Source of the DNA: Blautia liquoris
GTDB lineage: Bacteria; Bacillota; Clostridia; Lachnospirales; Lachnospiraceae
Assembly: GCF_015159595.1 (NCBI RefSeq)
Contig: NZ_CP063304.1
Coordinates: 1,488,001 to 1,552,000, forward strand
Length of the DNA stretch: 64,000 nucleotides
Reading direction: 5' to 3'
Shown here piece after piece: positions 27,779-37,152 of the stretch (position 1 is its first letter; each line of letters opens with the position of its first letter). Made by a program: the position numbers and the translations under genes. The notes beneath the pieces are model-generated. The model did not search any database. It was not told the origin of the DNA and saw only the letters and a list, made by a program, of their open reading frames with translations.

Positions 27779-28307
27779 AAAACAGATTTTTAAGCTGCGC
27801 GAAGAGGTATCCAAACAGCAGATAATCCTGGATAGTCATAAGATTACAGAAAAGATTATCCATATGAGACAATTTGCAGAGGCACCATGTATCTTTGCCT
27901 ATATGGATGTAAGAGGCGAGGTTATGACAAGAGAACTGATCCGTCGTGCCTGGGATGAGAACAAAAAAGTTGCGGTTCCTAAAGTTCTGGGTGAAAGCCT
28001 GAAATTCTATTACATAACAGAGTTTTCCCAGTGTACACTGGGTTGTCTTGACATTCCGGAGCCGGACTCCAATGGGTCAGAGGCTGTATGCGATGGTGCT
28101 TTTATGATTATGCCTGGAATGGCTTTTGACCGGCAGCGGCATAGAGTTGGATACGGCGGCGGATATTATGACAGATATCTTGAGAAAAATCGTTGCTGTA
28201 TTTGTGCAGCGGTGGCTTTTTCCTGGCAGGTCCAAGAACATGTGCCTTATAATTCCTATGATATAATACCTGATTATCTGATTACAGAAAAAGAAATAAT
28301 CGGATGA
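27756..28307 (+). CDS. 5-formyltetrahydrofolate cyclo-ligase
   Basis: The enzyme recycles 5-formyl-THF to 5,10-methenyl-THF using ATP. The family signature is clear: GMAFDRQRHRVGYGGGYYDR (about residues 125-145). ATG 27756 is chosen because homologues begin shortly before KKEIRKQIFKLR; it overlaps the DUF896 gene, implying coupled translation. Length about 183 aa is normal. Confidence 0.92.
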   Translation: MHEKKEIRKQIFKLREEVSKQQIILDSHKITEKIIHMRQFAEAPCIFAYMDVRGEVMTRELIRRAWDENKKVAVPKVLGESLKFYYITEFSQCTLGCLDIPEPDSNGSEAVCDGAFMIMPGMAFDRQRHRVGYGGGYYDRYLEKNRCCICAAVAFSWQVQEHVPYNSYDIIPDYLITEKEIIG

Positions 28308-28377
28308 CGAGAATTGCGAGAGCTAATAGAATGTAACCACCATGAATTATAAGTGGGAAAAGAAAGGAGATCGTTGA

Positions 28378-29616
28378 ATGAATCTGAACGAAATCGGCAT
28401 TAATGCAAAAAATAGTGAATATTTGATTAGCAGACTCACGGCGGCAAAGAAAAATGAAGTTTTGACAGCGTGCGCCAATGCTCTGCTTGAGGGAAAAAAC
28501 CGTATTCTCGCAGCAAATGAATGCGATATGAAGCATGCCACTTCTCTGCCGCTGCCCATACAGGATCGACTTCTTCTGACATCTGAAAGACTTTGTGCCA
28601 TGGCAGATGGTTTAACACAGATTGCAAAACTTCCGGATCCAATCGGAGAAGTGCTTGGCATGGAGACACGTCCGAATGGTCTGATGATTGGACAGAAGAG
28701 AGTTCCGCTGGGAGTTGTGGGGATGATTTATGAAGCACGCCCGAATGTGACGACAGATGCTTTCGGACTTTGCTTTAAGACTGGAAATGTAGTGATTTTA
28801 AAAGGTGGAAGTGATGCCATATGCTCTAACAAAGCGATTGTCAGTATTTTGCGGGAAACACTCCAGCATGAGGGGATTGCACAGGATGCTGTTGCACTGA
28901 TTGAAGATACCTCTCATGAGACGACCGCACAGTTTATGAAGATGAATCAGTATGTGGATGTCCTGATACCCAGAGGAGGAGCGGGACTAATAAGATCTGT
29001 TGTGGAGAACAGCACGATCCCTGTCATTCAGACAGGGACGGGAAATTGCCATGTCTATATCGATGTGTCGGCGGATCCTGCGATGGCAGAAGACATTGTT
29101 GTGAATGCAAAGACACAGCGCACGGGTGTCTGCAATGCCTGTGAATCTCTTGTTATACATGAATCTATGTTGGAGAAAGTCCTTCCGGACCTTTCAAAAA
29201 GACTCGATGGACTTCACGTGGAGATGAGGGCGGATGAGAAAGCTCTTCCCTATGTAAAAAACGGAATACCAGCCGAAGAAAAAGACTGGGGAACAGAATA
29301 CCTTGACAGCATCATCTCCATTAAGACGGTCAAAGATATTGGCGAGGCAATTGCCCACATCAATAAGTATAATACAAAACACTCTGAATCTATTGTGACA
29401 AGCAATTATTTTCACGCACAACAGTTTCTGGATGAGATAGACGCGTCGGTTGTCTATGTCAATGCATCTACGCGATTCACAGACGGAAATGAATTCGGTT
29501 TCGGAGCCGAGATTGGAATCAGTACACAGAAACTTCATGCCCGAGGCCCAATGGGTCTTAAGGCTCTTACAACAACAAAATATATCGTGTATGGAAACGG
29601 CCAGATCCGGCCATAA
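28378..29616 (+). CDS. proA: Gamma-glutamyl phosphate reductase
   Basis: ProA reduces gamma-glutamyl phosphate to the semialdehyde, the second step of proline synthesis after ProB. The aldehyde-dehydrogenase-like protein shows [15 protein letters not shown], the catalytic cysteine in TGVCNACES near residue 250, and [21 protein letters not shown] near the C-terminus, here quoted in part. 412 aa is normal. It starts at ATG 28378 after AAAGGAG. Confidence 0.96.
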   Translation: MNLNEIGINAKNSEYLISRLTAAKKNEVLTACANALLEGKNRILAANECDMKHATSLPLPIQDRLLLTSERLCAMADGLTQIAKLPDPIGEVLGMETRPNGLMIGQKRVPLGVVGMIYEARPNVTTDAFGLCFKTGNVVILKGGSDAICSNKAIVSILRETLQHEGIAQDAVALIEDTSHETTAQFMKMNQYVDVLIPRGGAGLIRSVVENSTIPVIQTGTGNCHVYIDVSADPAMAEDIVVNAKTQRTGVCNACESLVIHESMLEKVLPDLSKRLDGLHVEMRADEKALPYVKNGIPAEEKDWGTEYLDSIISIKTVKDIGEAIAHINKYNTKHSESIVTSNYFHAQQFLDEIDASVVYVNASTRFTDGNEFGFGAEIGISTQKLHARGPMGLKALTTTKYIVYGNGQIRP

Positions 29617-29658
29617 GAAAGTCATAAAATATGGATTAGGATCATAGAATAGTATGTA

Positions 29659-29684
29659 TGATACCGGGGAAATGTGTGGTATCA
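29659..29684. repeat. Short inverted repeat resembling the dispersed palindromic element
   Basis: TGATACC (29659-29665) and GGTATCA (29678-29684) form a 7-bp inverted repeat with the same sequence as the ends of the element at 15373-15529. The interior differs, so it may be a degenerate copy or chance. Confidence 0.35.
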
Positions 29685-29715
29685 GTATAAAACTATTGGA
29701 GGTTTAACTATTCTT

Positions 29716-30660
29716 ATGATTAATCTGAATCAGCACTTTTCTTATCAGGACATTGTGATGTATCTGCAGATGCTGGCCGATCAGTTTCCTGAGTTTACGA
29801 TTTACAGAAGTATCGGAATATCTCATGATGAGCGCGAAATTCCTATGATGAGAATTGGATTTGGCATGGAAACATTGATCTGTACTGCAGGTATTCACGG
29901 AAAAGAAAATATCAACCCCCCTGTTTTTCTGAAAATGATCGAGGATTATTGTATGGCTTATCACGCGCACAGACTGATTGAAGGCATAGATGTTCACACC
30001 CTGTTGAATCAATACTCAATCTGTTTCATTCCTCTTTTGAATCCGGATGGATATGAGATTGCAATGTATGGTTTCGATGCGATTCACAATCAGCTGCTTC
30101 GAAGAATGTGCCGTCGGAGTAAAATTCATTCAAAAGATTGGAAATACAATGCGAAGGGTGTTGATATCAATCGTAATTTTCCGAGCAGATCTTATATTCA
30201 GCAACAGCTTTCTGAATATCCTGCCAGTGAACCGGAGACGAAGGCTTTGATAGGAGTTTTCAGAGATTATGAGACACTGGCGTATCTTGATTTCCATTCA
30301 AGCGGGAACGTCATATATTATTACAGACAAGCTATGCCATACACATATAATATTCACTGCCGTCATCTTGCCAGCGCTCTGACTCGTATATCTGGTTTTG
30401 CTCTAGGAAAAAAGGAGGAAGAATTCATGTCCAGCTTAAACGGAGGCAATTCCGTACACTTTTATTCTGAATCCACGGGCAGACCGGCCATAACTGTTGA
30501 GACAGTAAAAGATGATGCATCCTATCCACTCTCAATTGCTTATCAGAGTGATACATACAGGCAGATTCACAGAATGCCGCTGGCTCTTCTGAGGGATTTA
30601 AGACCGATGGGCTGTTATGCCATACTCCCAGCTTTGAGGAACAAAAGCTTTCCGCACTAA
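29716..30660 (+). CDS. M14 family zinc carboxypeptidase
   Basis: The zinc ligands and catalytic glutamate of the M14 family are visible: His60 and Glu63 in GIHGKEN, the second His near residue 193 in DFHSSG, and the catalytic Glu near 261 in VETVKD. It lacks a signal peptide, and the substrate-positioning N-R sequence is present in VDINRNFPS. Related clostridial proteins act on gamma-D-glutamyl-meso-diaminopimelate bonds in peptidoglycan. ATG 29716 is used, although it lies about 13 nt from GGAGG, longer than ideal. Confidence 0.87.
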   Translation: MINLNQHFSYQDIVMYLQMLADQFPEFTIYRSIGISHDEREIPMMRIGFGMETLICTAGIHGKENINPPVFLKMIEDYCMAYHAHRLIEGIDVHTLLNQYSICFIPLLNPDGYEIAMYGFDAIHNQLLRRMCRRSKIHSKDWKYNAKGVDINRNFPSRSYIQQQLSEYPASEPETKALIGVFRDYETLAYLDFHSSGNVIYYYRQAMPYTYNIHCRHLASALTRISGFALGKKEEEFMSSLNGGNSVHFYSESTGRPAITVETVKDDASYPLSIAYQSDTYRQIHRMPLALLRDLRPMGCYAILPALRNKSFPH

Positions 30661-30771
30661 AATAAGTCTTATCTGGTTTATGAACAGGGAAAAACAGATA
30701 TTTTTACGGATGCCGCCCTGGACCAGATCTTCAAAGATTCTACTGGAATTCCACGCAGAAGCAACCGAACC
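30661..30771 (+). pseudogene. Possible ExeA/TniB-type AAA ATPase fragment
   Basis: In the frame continuing past the M14 stop codon, the segment encodes YEQGKTDIFTDAALDQIF followed by STGIPRRSNRTCEK. This closely resembles the C-terminal part of transposition/secretion ATPases (F-T-D-x-A-L/I-x-x-I-Y-x-x-S-G-I-P-R-x-I-N-R-I-C). Two hydrophobic residues of the usual INRIC are replaced by polar ones, as expected in a decaying fragment. It overlaps the first 90 nt of the next open frame in another frame. Confidence 0.45.
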
Positions 30772-31714
30772 TGTGAAAAAGGCAGTGGACACAAATTCAG
30801 AATCCCCCTCAGCGGTTTCTGAATCTATCAAAGACAGCAATTCTGGACATTCTTCATCTGCTTCTGAGCATAGCAAAGAGAATAAGCATATTTCCGGCTA
30901 TGTATTCAGTGCCGATGAAAACATCATGTACCTGGACACAGAGAATCCCGGTCCCAGAAAGTATCCTCATGAGGGGGAAGACCGTCAGGTTGCCTTTGAT
31001 ATCAGCAATGCAGTTATTGACATTGAAAATGATCCTGTTATAAATATCCCGACCTTGCGGACATCACTCAGCGTTGATGTGGATTATTTTGAAAAGGATG
31101 GAAAAAACATCGCAACTTATGTAAGTGGTTACGGCGCAGAAGTCGCCCCCCTCGATCCAGCGTTTAGCACTGCGAATGGGTATTTGTTGAAAGTTGAAGA
31201 TAATCTCATCTACATTGATCCGCTTAATCGCGGCTCCAGGAAGTATCATGGAGAAGGAGAAGATCGGGCAATGATATTCGATGTGAGCAAGGCCGAGCTA
31301 CATTTCCCAGAGGGTATGGATGCAAAATTGCAAGCCGGAATAGACGTTGATATCACATATCAGATTAAAAATGGAAAAAATATTGCATTTCATATCGTAA
31401 GTGATGGGAAGGTGATCAATCCGCACGCTGCCGACGAGCAGCAGACCTCCGGCTTTGTTTTAAATACTGGTGATAACATCATGTACCTGGACACTGAAAA
31501 TTCAGGTGCAAGAACTACTCCAAATGAAGGCGAAGACCGGGCTGTTGCCTTTGACTTATCAGAGGCTGATATCGAAATCGAGAGAAGTGAGCTGACAGAC
31601 AACAGAAATCTCAGACCTGGTCTATGTGTGAATGTCAGTTACTATGTCAGGGATGGCAAAAACATTGCGACTTATGTCCACAGCGATGGTGTTGAAGTCG
31701 AAGCGAAGAATTAA
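30680..31714 (+). pseudogene. Three-repeat protein, probably 5'-truncated
   Basis: Three copies of a roughly 75-residue repeat are seen, beginning near residues 70, 165 and 255. Each has the pattern S-G-Y/F-V-x6-N-I-M-Y-L-D-T-E-N, then E-G-E-D-R-x-V-A/I-F-D-S/L and a closing K-N-I-A-T/F-Y/H-V. The intermediate region is Ser-rich and acidic. The first 30 residues overlap the apparent AAA ATPase fragment in another frame and look non-native; there is no signal peptide and no good ribosome binding site before ATG 30680. It may be the mature part of an exported protein that lost its 5' end, or an intact gene with a poor start. I do not recognise the repeat family. Confidence 0.55.
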
Positions 31715-31773
31715 CTATAGACGATTCCTGATAAGCTGAGAGGTCGGAATCAGAAGTATAGAAAAGTATAACA

Positions 31774-31806
31774 TAGTCGTTTTTTCGACCGAGAAAAGCG
31801 ACTATA
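31774..31806. terminator. Hairpin between converging genes
   Basis: TAGTCG plus a T-run pairs with an A-run plus CGACTA around a GACCG loop (about 31774-31804). It sits between the 3' ends of two converging genes and could terminate both. Confidence 0.5.
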
Positions 31807-31824
31807 TTCCAAGCGGATATTCGA

Positions 31825-32438
31825 TTAACAGCCAATAACGAAAAAGGATATGAAAAATGTATTCAAAGCCTTCGGTTGTCTTAAACTTGATTTTTGGAAT
31901 AGGATAAATTCATCAAAAAGTATATCATTATTTAAAGATACCATCTGATAAAGATCATATTTGGACAAAAGAAATCTTACAAATCGGCAGCCTAAATAAT
32001 ATCCAACATCTGAGTACCCTTTGTAATTACACCAGTCTCCGAAAAAATCCTGAACGCTGATATTATTTTGAACTCTCCGAAAATATTCATGCTTAATTCC
32101 CATAATATTCTCTTTACACCAGACTAACCAATCTTTTTTGTGTCCGTGGTAAAAACCATCGTCTCCGCAAAGCTTCTGTTCACACCACATTGCTACACCT
32201 TCGCTGTAAAGCTGAAAAACAGCTTTCTCTTTTTGTGTTTTCCGGCAATGAAATCTTCCCCCAGCACTCATATGCCAGATATGCCCTATTTCGTGAGAAA
32301 TAAGAGCATACATAGTATCCTTATCGCACCATTCTAATTCGATTATTTTTTCTATTCCCAATAAAACAACTTGTTTGTTGTCAAGCCGTGTTGCCCAACC
32401 TGCACCACTGCAGAGCCCTAAATATAAAATGATATCTA
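31825..32438 (-). pseudogene. HExxH metallopeptidase fragment (DUF2268-like), 5'-truncated
   Basis: The segment contains HEIGHIWH (zinc-binding HExxH) and a downstream Glu in LYSEGVAMW, fitting a gluzincin peptidase. Upstream in the same frame the sequence GLCSGAGWATRLDNKQVVLL, then GIEKIIELEW, is also typical of this family. No good start codon exists: the frame remains open into an apparent Crp fragment, and a TTG at 32361 would cut off conserved sequence. The gene has therefore probably lost its N-terminus by a deletion that fused it to the Crp remnant. Confidence 0.65.
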
Positions 32439-32439
32439 A

Positions 32440-32535
32440 GATCTGCCCCTGTACAATATTGGAGAGTATGGTTCTCTTTCCCCAGAGGTCTATATTCTCG
32501 ATATTAACACTTCCCTCCAGAACCAGACCGACATT
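32440..32535 (-). pseudogene. Crp/Fnr-type cyclic-nucleotide-binding domain fragment
   Basis: The minus strand encodes VGLVLEGSVNIENIDLWGKR and then TILSNIVQGQI in frame with the metallopeptidase fragment. This is the core beta-roll segment of clostridial Crp/Fnr regulators (V-L-x-G-S-V-x-I-x-x-x-D-x-x-G-N/K-R-x-I-L-S). Neither the start nor the helix-turn-helix is present, and a TAG codon lies just upstream. Confidence 0.65.
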
Positions 32536-32656
32536 CTATCGTCCCTTCCGTGGTTATAACCACATCATCATGGATATAATTATAGTAAAATACAACTATA
32601 AGATCAAGATAAATCAATAACAATAACATTTAAAGATAGATATTGGAGGTATTCAC

Positions 32657-33979
32657 ATGAAGAAAATACTTGATGATAAAAGAAATACAAAATCAGCACA
32701 GGCCGTCGGTGATACACCTGAAAAACGGACAAAGCTTTTAAAAAACTATGTAGCACGGTTATCGGAAGGCGAGGATCTCGAATCGGTCCGGGAAGATTTC
32801 GTAAAGAATTTTAAAAATGTCGATGCGGCAGAGATTGCAAAAGCAGAGCAGGAACTGATTCAAGGAGGCACAAAGATTTCCGATGTTCAAAGACTCTGCG
32901 ATGTGCATTCAGCACTGTTCCACGGCGCCACACGTGAGGAGCAGATCGCAAATGCAGAAGAGGCTGTGATGGAGTCACTGAACAAGAAAGGTTCAGAGAA
33001 GATGACTGCACAGGAAGCCGCAGAGATTCCCGGTCATCCGGTCCAGGTTTTCATGACAGAAAATGAAAAGATACATTCCCTTGCTGAGGACGTCAAAGAT
33101 GCCCTGAGTAAAGACACGGATACATCCTCTCTCCTAGAGAAAGCTTCGGCACTTCGGACTGTCACGGTTCATTACGCGAGAAAAGGAGACCTGATTTACC
33201 CGCTTTTAAATAAAACCTATAATTTTTCCGGCCCTTCCAATGTCATGTGGGGCGTGGATGACGAGATCCGCGATGAATTAAAGTCACTGACCGGGGAGGA
33301 TACTGACGCATCAGATTTTCGCGAGAGATTGAACAAGGTCACGGTACGTGCGGAAGAGATGGTTTATAAGGAGAACAACATTCTCTATCCCCTCTGCCTT
33401 GAAAATTTCAGCACAGAGGACTGGATGAGAATCTATTATGAGATGCCTTCTTATGACACGCTCCTCACTGACGGCTATCCAGTATGGGAAGAAGCGGAGA
33501 AACGCAGATCAGAACTAAAGACAGTCGGCGGAAAAACCGGAAGCAGGATTCATGAGGCCGAAGAGGCTCACGATCCGGAGACTAATTCCGGTATGATCAC
33601 GCTGGGCAGCGGACATATGAATCCGGAGCAGATTCTGGCAGTACTGGATACAATTCCGATGGAAATCACTTTTGTGGATGAGAACAATATCAACCGGTTC
33701 TTCAATGACGGCGAGAAACTATTCAAGCGTCCGGATATGGCTATCGACCGTGAGGTGTTCTCCTGTCATCCTCCGAAATTCGAGAAGATGGTTCGGAATA
33801 TCCTCGACCGTTTCCGAAGCGGAGAACGTGATCATGTCGATGTGTGGATGACAAAGGGTGGAGAACCTGTACTTGTGAAATACATGGCAGTAAAAGACAA
33901 GAAAGGAAAGTATCTCGGTACGCTGGAATGTGTACAGAACATGAGAGCTGCAAAGGAACATTTTACAGAAGAAAAGTGA
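32657..33979 (+). CDS. DUF438 / hemerythrin-like / PAS domain protein
   Basis: The order is DUF438-like N-terminus (about residues 22-95), a hemerythrin-like four-helix region (about 130-270, with HSLAEDV, HYARKGDLIYPLL and KENNILYPL ligand-type residues), and a PAS domain (about 315-430). Such proteins are proposed sensors of oxygen, NO or iron status. It starts at ATG 32657 after TTGGAGG. The two downstream genes follow closely and encode DUF488/cupin proteins; the group may form a stress operon, which is an inference from order. Confidence 0.85.
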   Translation: MKKILDDKRNTKSAQAVGDTPEKRTKLLKNYVARLSEGEDLESVREDFVKNFKNVDAAEIAKAEQELIQGGTKISDVQRLCDVHSALFHGATREEQIANAEEAVMESLNKKGSEKMTAQEAAEIPGHPVQVFMTENEKIHSLAEDVKDALSKDTDTSSLLEKASALRTVTVHYARKGDLIYPLLNKTYNFSGPSNVMWGVDDEIRDELKSLTGEDTDASDFRERLNKVTVRAEEMVYKENNILYPLCLENFSTEDWMRIYYEMPSYDTLLTDGYPVWEEAEKRRSELKTVGGKTGSRIHEAEEAHDPETNSGMITLGSGHMNPEQILAVLDTIPMEITFVDENNINRFFNDGEKLFKRPDMAIDREVFSCHPPKFEKMVRNILDRFRSGERDHVDVWMTKGGEPVLVKYMAVKDKKGKYLGTLECVQNMRAAKEHFTEEK

Positions 33980-33989
33980 GGTGTCAGAA

Positions 33990-34991
33990 ATGAATAAGAT
34001 TCAACTAAAGAGAATGTATGAGGATCCGGCGCCGGAAGACGGGGCAAGAATTCTGGTTGACAGACTCTGGCCGCGCGGTATCAAAAAGGAAAATGCTTCA
34101 TTAACCGACTGGTGGAAGGATATCGCTCCTTCCAGTAACCTGAGAAAGTGGTTCGGTCATCAGCCTGAGAGATTCCGGGACTTTTCCGGGAAGTATATGA
34201 GTGAACTGAATCAGTCTGGGGCAGCCACGAAATATAAAGAAGAAGTCAGAAAGATGCTGAAAAAGTCTGCGGTTACCCTGCTGTATTCCGCAAAAGATAA
34301 GGAAAGAAATAATGCGGTAGTACTGAAACACTGGCTGGAGCGTGATACCCGCGTACATTCCATCGCCGAAGAACATCCGCCGAAAGACGGTCTGACGATT
34401 TCTTCTCCATCCGGAATTTCATCTGAAACGAATATCACTTACTTTTCACTCGGTGCGGGAACGGATATCAGTGCAGAGACCTATGAACGTCCGGTGATCT
34501 ATATCGGGATGGGCGGAAGAGGAACCTTTGTTGTCGGAAATGACAGCAAAAAGCTGAGTGTCGGTGAGGGAGATGTGCTCATGATTCCATCCGGCACGCT
34601 GTGTGGAACAGAAACTGAAGAAGGATTTGTATATACGGAAATTATACCAAAGGAGGAATTACACATGACCAAAGCAGTAAAAGCAGGAGAGGTCTTCAAA
34701 CTTGCGGAACTTCTCCCTTATGAAGACGACAGTATCGTAAATCTGGATGTAATTAAAAATGAAACCGTGAAATTTGTGGTGATGGCATTTGACGAGGGTA
34801 CCGGTTTAAGTCCCCACAAAGCTCCCGGGGATGCACTGGTCTTCGCACTGGAAGGCAAAGCCGTCATCGGATATGAGGGACAGGACTATCCGATCGAGGC
34901 AGGACAGACCTTCCGATTTGAGAAAAACGGCCTGCATTCCGTGACCGCAGACGGAAGATTCAAGATGGCTTTACTACTTACGTTGAAATAA
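33990..34991 (+). CDS. DUF488 - cupin - cupin fusion protein
   Basis: Residues about 1-117 are a DUF488 domain of the YeaO type (VDRLWPRGIKKENA, DWWKDIAPS, TLLYSAKD). Two cupin-like segments follow: about 130-222, and about 226-333 with APGDALVFALEG. ATG 33990 lies 8 nt after GTGAGG. Within the gene a strong AAAGGAGG and an ATG at 34665, in frame, occur exactly at the boundary before the second cupin, which suggests either a recent fusion of two genes or a second, shorter product. DUF488 function is unknown; cupins bind metals or small ligands. Confidence 0.8.
   Translation: MNKIQLKRMYEDPAPEDGARILVDRLWPRGIKKENASLTDWWKDIAPSSNLRKWFGHQPERFRDFSGKYMSELNQSGAATKYKEEVRKMLKKSAVTLLYSAKDKERNNAVVLKHWLERDTRVHSIAEEHPPKDGLTISSPSGISSETNITYFSLGAGTDISAETYERPVIYIGMGGRGTFVVGNDSKKLSVGEGDVLMIPSGTLCGTETEEGFVYTEIIPKEELHMTKAVKAGEVFKLAELLPYEDDSIVNLDVIKNETVKFVVMAFDEGTGLSPHKAPGDALVFALEGKAVIGYEGQDYPIEAGQTFRFEKNGLHSVTADGRFKMALLLTLK
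34649..34667 (+). promoter_or_regulatory. Internal ribosome binding site and in-frame start
   Basis: AAAGGAGG at about 34649-34656 is followed 8 nt later by ATG 34665, in frame with the surrounding gene. Initiation here would give a stand-alone cupin of about 108 aa. Confidence 0.65.
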
Positions 34992-35009
34992 AAAAGGAGG
35001 ATTTCAGTT

Positions 35010-35357
35010 ATGAACAAATTCAATTTCACTGATTATTTTCAGGAACCCCAGAAAAAAATTGCCAAAAGAATGATTTTTAAAAGTGAGAACGTCATCGCCT
35101 TTATCTTGAATATTGCAAAAGGTGAAAAGCTGCCAGAGCACTCACACCTCCAGTCAACCCTGCTCCTTCAGGTGATGAAAGGCAGTGCCAGGGTTCGCAC
35201 GGATGGTACGGAGACTTCACTGAAGCCGGGCGAATTAATGCAGATTGACGGACAGCAGAAGATGGAGGTTCTAAACACCGGAGAGGATGTCTTACGCCTT
35301 TACGTCACCATTTCACCGATCGGTTCTGAGAACTTCGCATCCGACGCAGATATTTAA
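35010..35357 (+). CDS. Small cupin-domain protein
   Basis: The 115-aa protein has a cupin pattern: LPEHSHLQSTLLLQVMKGS as motif 1 (with two His) and KPGELMQIDGQ as part of motif 2. It has a clear AAAAAGGAGG site and follows the DUF488 fusion gene by 18 nt, so it belongs to the same operon. Ligand unknown. A strong terminator follows. Confidence 0.85.
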   Translation: MNKFNFTDYFQEPQKKIAKRMIFKSENVIAFILNIAKGEKLPEHSHLQSTLLLQVMKGSARVRTDGTETSLKPGELMQIDGQQKMEVLNTGEDVLRLYVTISPIGSENFASDADI

Positions 35358-35371
35358 TTAAACAGAGCAGC

Positions 35372-35422
35372 AAAAGCTCAAGATTTTCCAGGGTTCGACT
35401 TTGGAAATCTTGAGCTTTTTTA
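35372..35422 (+). terminator. Intrinsic terminator
   Basis: AAAGCTCAAGATTTTCCA (from 35373) pairs with TGGAAATCTTGAGCTTT (from 35402), with a run of T residues after it. Confidence 0.92.
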
Positions 35423-35435
35423 TTAAAGAAAAAAG

Positions 35436-35684
35436 AATGCTTATCCGGGTGATAAATGACCTTCTGTACGGGAGTTTGCTGTGGAAGCCGGTGTGAATCC
35501 CAGCACAATGCAGAAAGCGATGTCCCGGCTTGAGAGAGAGGAACTTCTCTATACAGAGAGAACAAGCGGAAGATTCGTAACGGAGGATAGGAGTATGATT
35601 GATCAGACGAGAAAAGAGCTGGCAGCGATCCAGATTCAACAGTTTATGAAGAAGATGAATCAGATGGGATTTGGAAAACTTTGA
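35436..35684 (+). pseudogene. GntR-family (YtrA-like) regulator pseudogene
   Basis: The segment encodes the C-terminal half of a winged-helix GntR regulator: PSVREFAVEAGVNPSTMQKA, then a helix ending in LERTSGRFVTED-like ERTSGRFVTED. Immediately before it the frame reads PGDK, stop (TGA 35457-35459), PSVRE; intact relatives have PGDKLPSVRE, so a leucine codon has become a stop. The N-terminal helix is also absent because the terminator directly precedes the fragment. Confidence 0.75.
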
Positions 35685-35915
35685 AGGAAGCGTTAGTTTA
35701 TGATGATACACAATATGCACTACATAAAAGAGCTACATCAAAAATATTCGCTTATTTATACAAAAGTATAGGATTATTATACTTGTTTAAGAATATTCTT
35801 GTCAATAAAATCCGTATTCTAATTGATTGATTGAAAATCCCGGGATGACATTGCAGAAAAAAATAATTTGTGATAGGCTTGTAAAAGTAATGTATTAAGG
35901 AAGGAAAAGTAATGG

Positions 35916-37037
35916 ATGAAGAAGAACGGACGGTTTTACGATCGAGGTTTTACGAGAAAGATTCCCGATAGATTAAAAACAAATGATAAAGTAGCAATCG
36001 TATCTCTATCAAGTGGTATATTGGGAGAGACGTTTGCAAAGCACGAACTTGAGATTGGACTTCGCAGGTTAAGAGAATATGGACTTGAACCAGTAATCAT
36101 GGAAAATGCTCTAAATGGATTGGAAGATCTTGACAGACATCCGGAGTACAGAGCACAGGATTTGAAAGATGCATTTTTAGATAATTCTATTAAAGCTGTT
36201 ATATGTGCAATCGGGGGTGATGATACATACCGATTATATCCATATTTGATGGAAGATCGGGAATTTATACAAGCCGTACAGAATCATCCAAAAATATTTA
36301 CCGGATTTTCAGACACAACTATGAATCATCTGATGTTCAGCAGACTGGGGATGGTAACATTTTACGGCCCGAACTTTCTGGTTGATCTGGCTGAGCTTGC
36401 TGAAGGCATGCTCCCATATACGGCAAAATCTTTTGAGAAGTTTTTAGAGACAGGAGAACCTTTTGAGATCCATTCTAGTCTGGTTTGGTATAAAGACAGG
36501 GAGAGTTATGATGAAACACAGATTGGAATGAACAGGACCACATGCATAGAGGAGCATGGGTATGAAATATTGAATGGCTCAGGAATCGTTCAAGGCAAGC
36601 TTTACGGCGGGTGTATCGAAAGCATTTATGATGGTTTTACGGGATATGACACCTGCAGGGAAGAAGTAGATATCTGTAAAAAATATAATATCTTTCCATC
36701 TTTAGCAGAATGGAGTGAAAAGATCTTATTTGTAGAAACGAGTGAGTCTGCCAGTACACCGGAGCATTTAAAGGAAATGCTTTTGGAGTTGAAAGACAGA
36801 AAGATTTTGCAGACGGTCAGAGGTTTGATTGTCGGCAAGCCGATAGATGAAGAATATTACAATGAATACAAAAATGTATATTATGAAGTTTTTGCTGATC
36901 TAAACACTCCTGTTTTGTACAATATGAATTTCGGGCATTCTCTTCCACGTTGTATCTTACCTTATGGAATTACCGCGGAAGTTGATTATAATGATGGAAG
37001 AGTAAGGACTGTTGAGAAATATTTAATGGATCGATAA
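35916..37037 (+). CDS. S66 family peptidase (LD-carboxypeptidase / MccF-like)
   Basis: The nucleophile serine is in FTGFSDTTMNH near residue 131, within the S66 G-x-S-D motif; the C-terminal segment around NMNFGHS carries the histidine. The 373-aa size and opening KTNDKVAIVSLSSG are closer to the MccF-like branch than to classical LdcA. MccF hydrolyses toxic aminoacyl nucleotides such as microcin C; a role in self-immunity or peptidoglycan recycling is possible but not shown. It stands alone with an AT-rich upstream region. Confidence 0.85.
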   Translation: MKKNGRFYDRGFTRKIPDRLKTNDKVAIVSLSSGILGETFAKHELEIGLRRLREYGLEPVIMENALNGLEDLDRHPEYRAQDLKDAFLDNSIKAVICAIGGDDTYRLYPYLMEDREFIQAVQNHPKIFTGFSDTTMNHLMFSRLGMVTFYGPNFLVDLAELAEGMLPYTAKSFEKFLETGEPFEIHSSLVWYKDRESYDETQIGMNRTTCIEEHGYEILNGSGIVQGKLYGGCIESIYDGFTGYDTCREEVDICKKYNIFPSLAEWSEKILFVETSESASTPEHLKEMLLELKDRKILQTVRGLIVGKPIDEEYYNEYKNVYYEVFADLNTPVLYNMNFGHSLPRCILPYGITAEVDYNDGRVRTVEKYLMDR

Positions 37038-37152
37038 GCGTGAAGGCAAAGAGGAGAAGAACACTGTAGGCGCTGTCAGGCATAAAAGTCATACATCAAG
37101 AAGGGAAAAGGTATATTAAGTACAGAGATTCGTAAGAGAGGAAGATGAAAAG

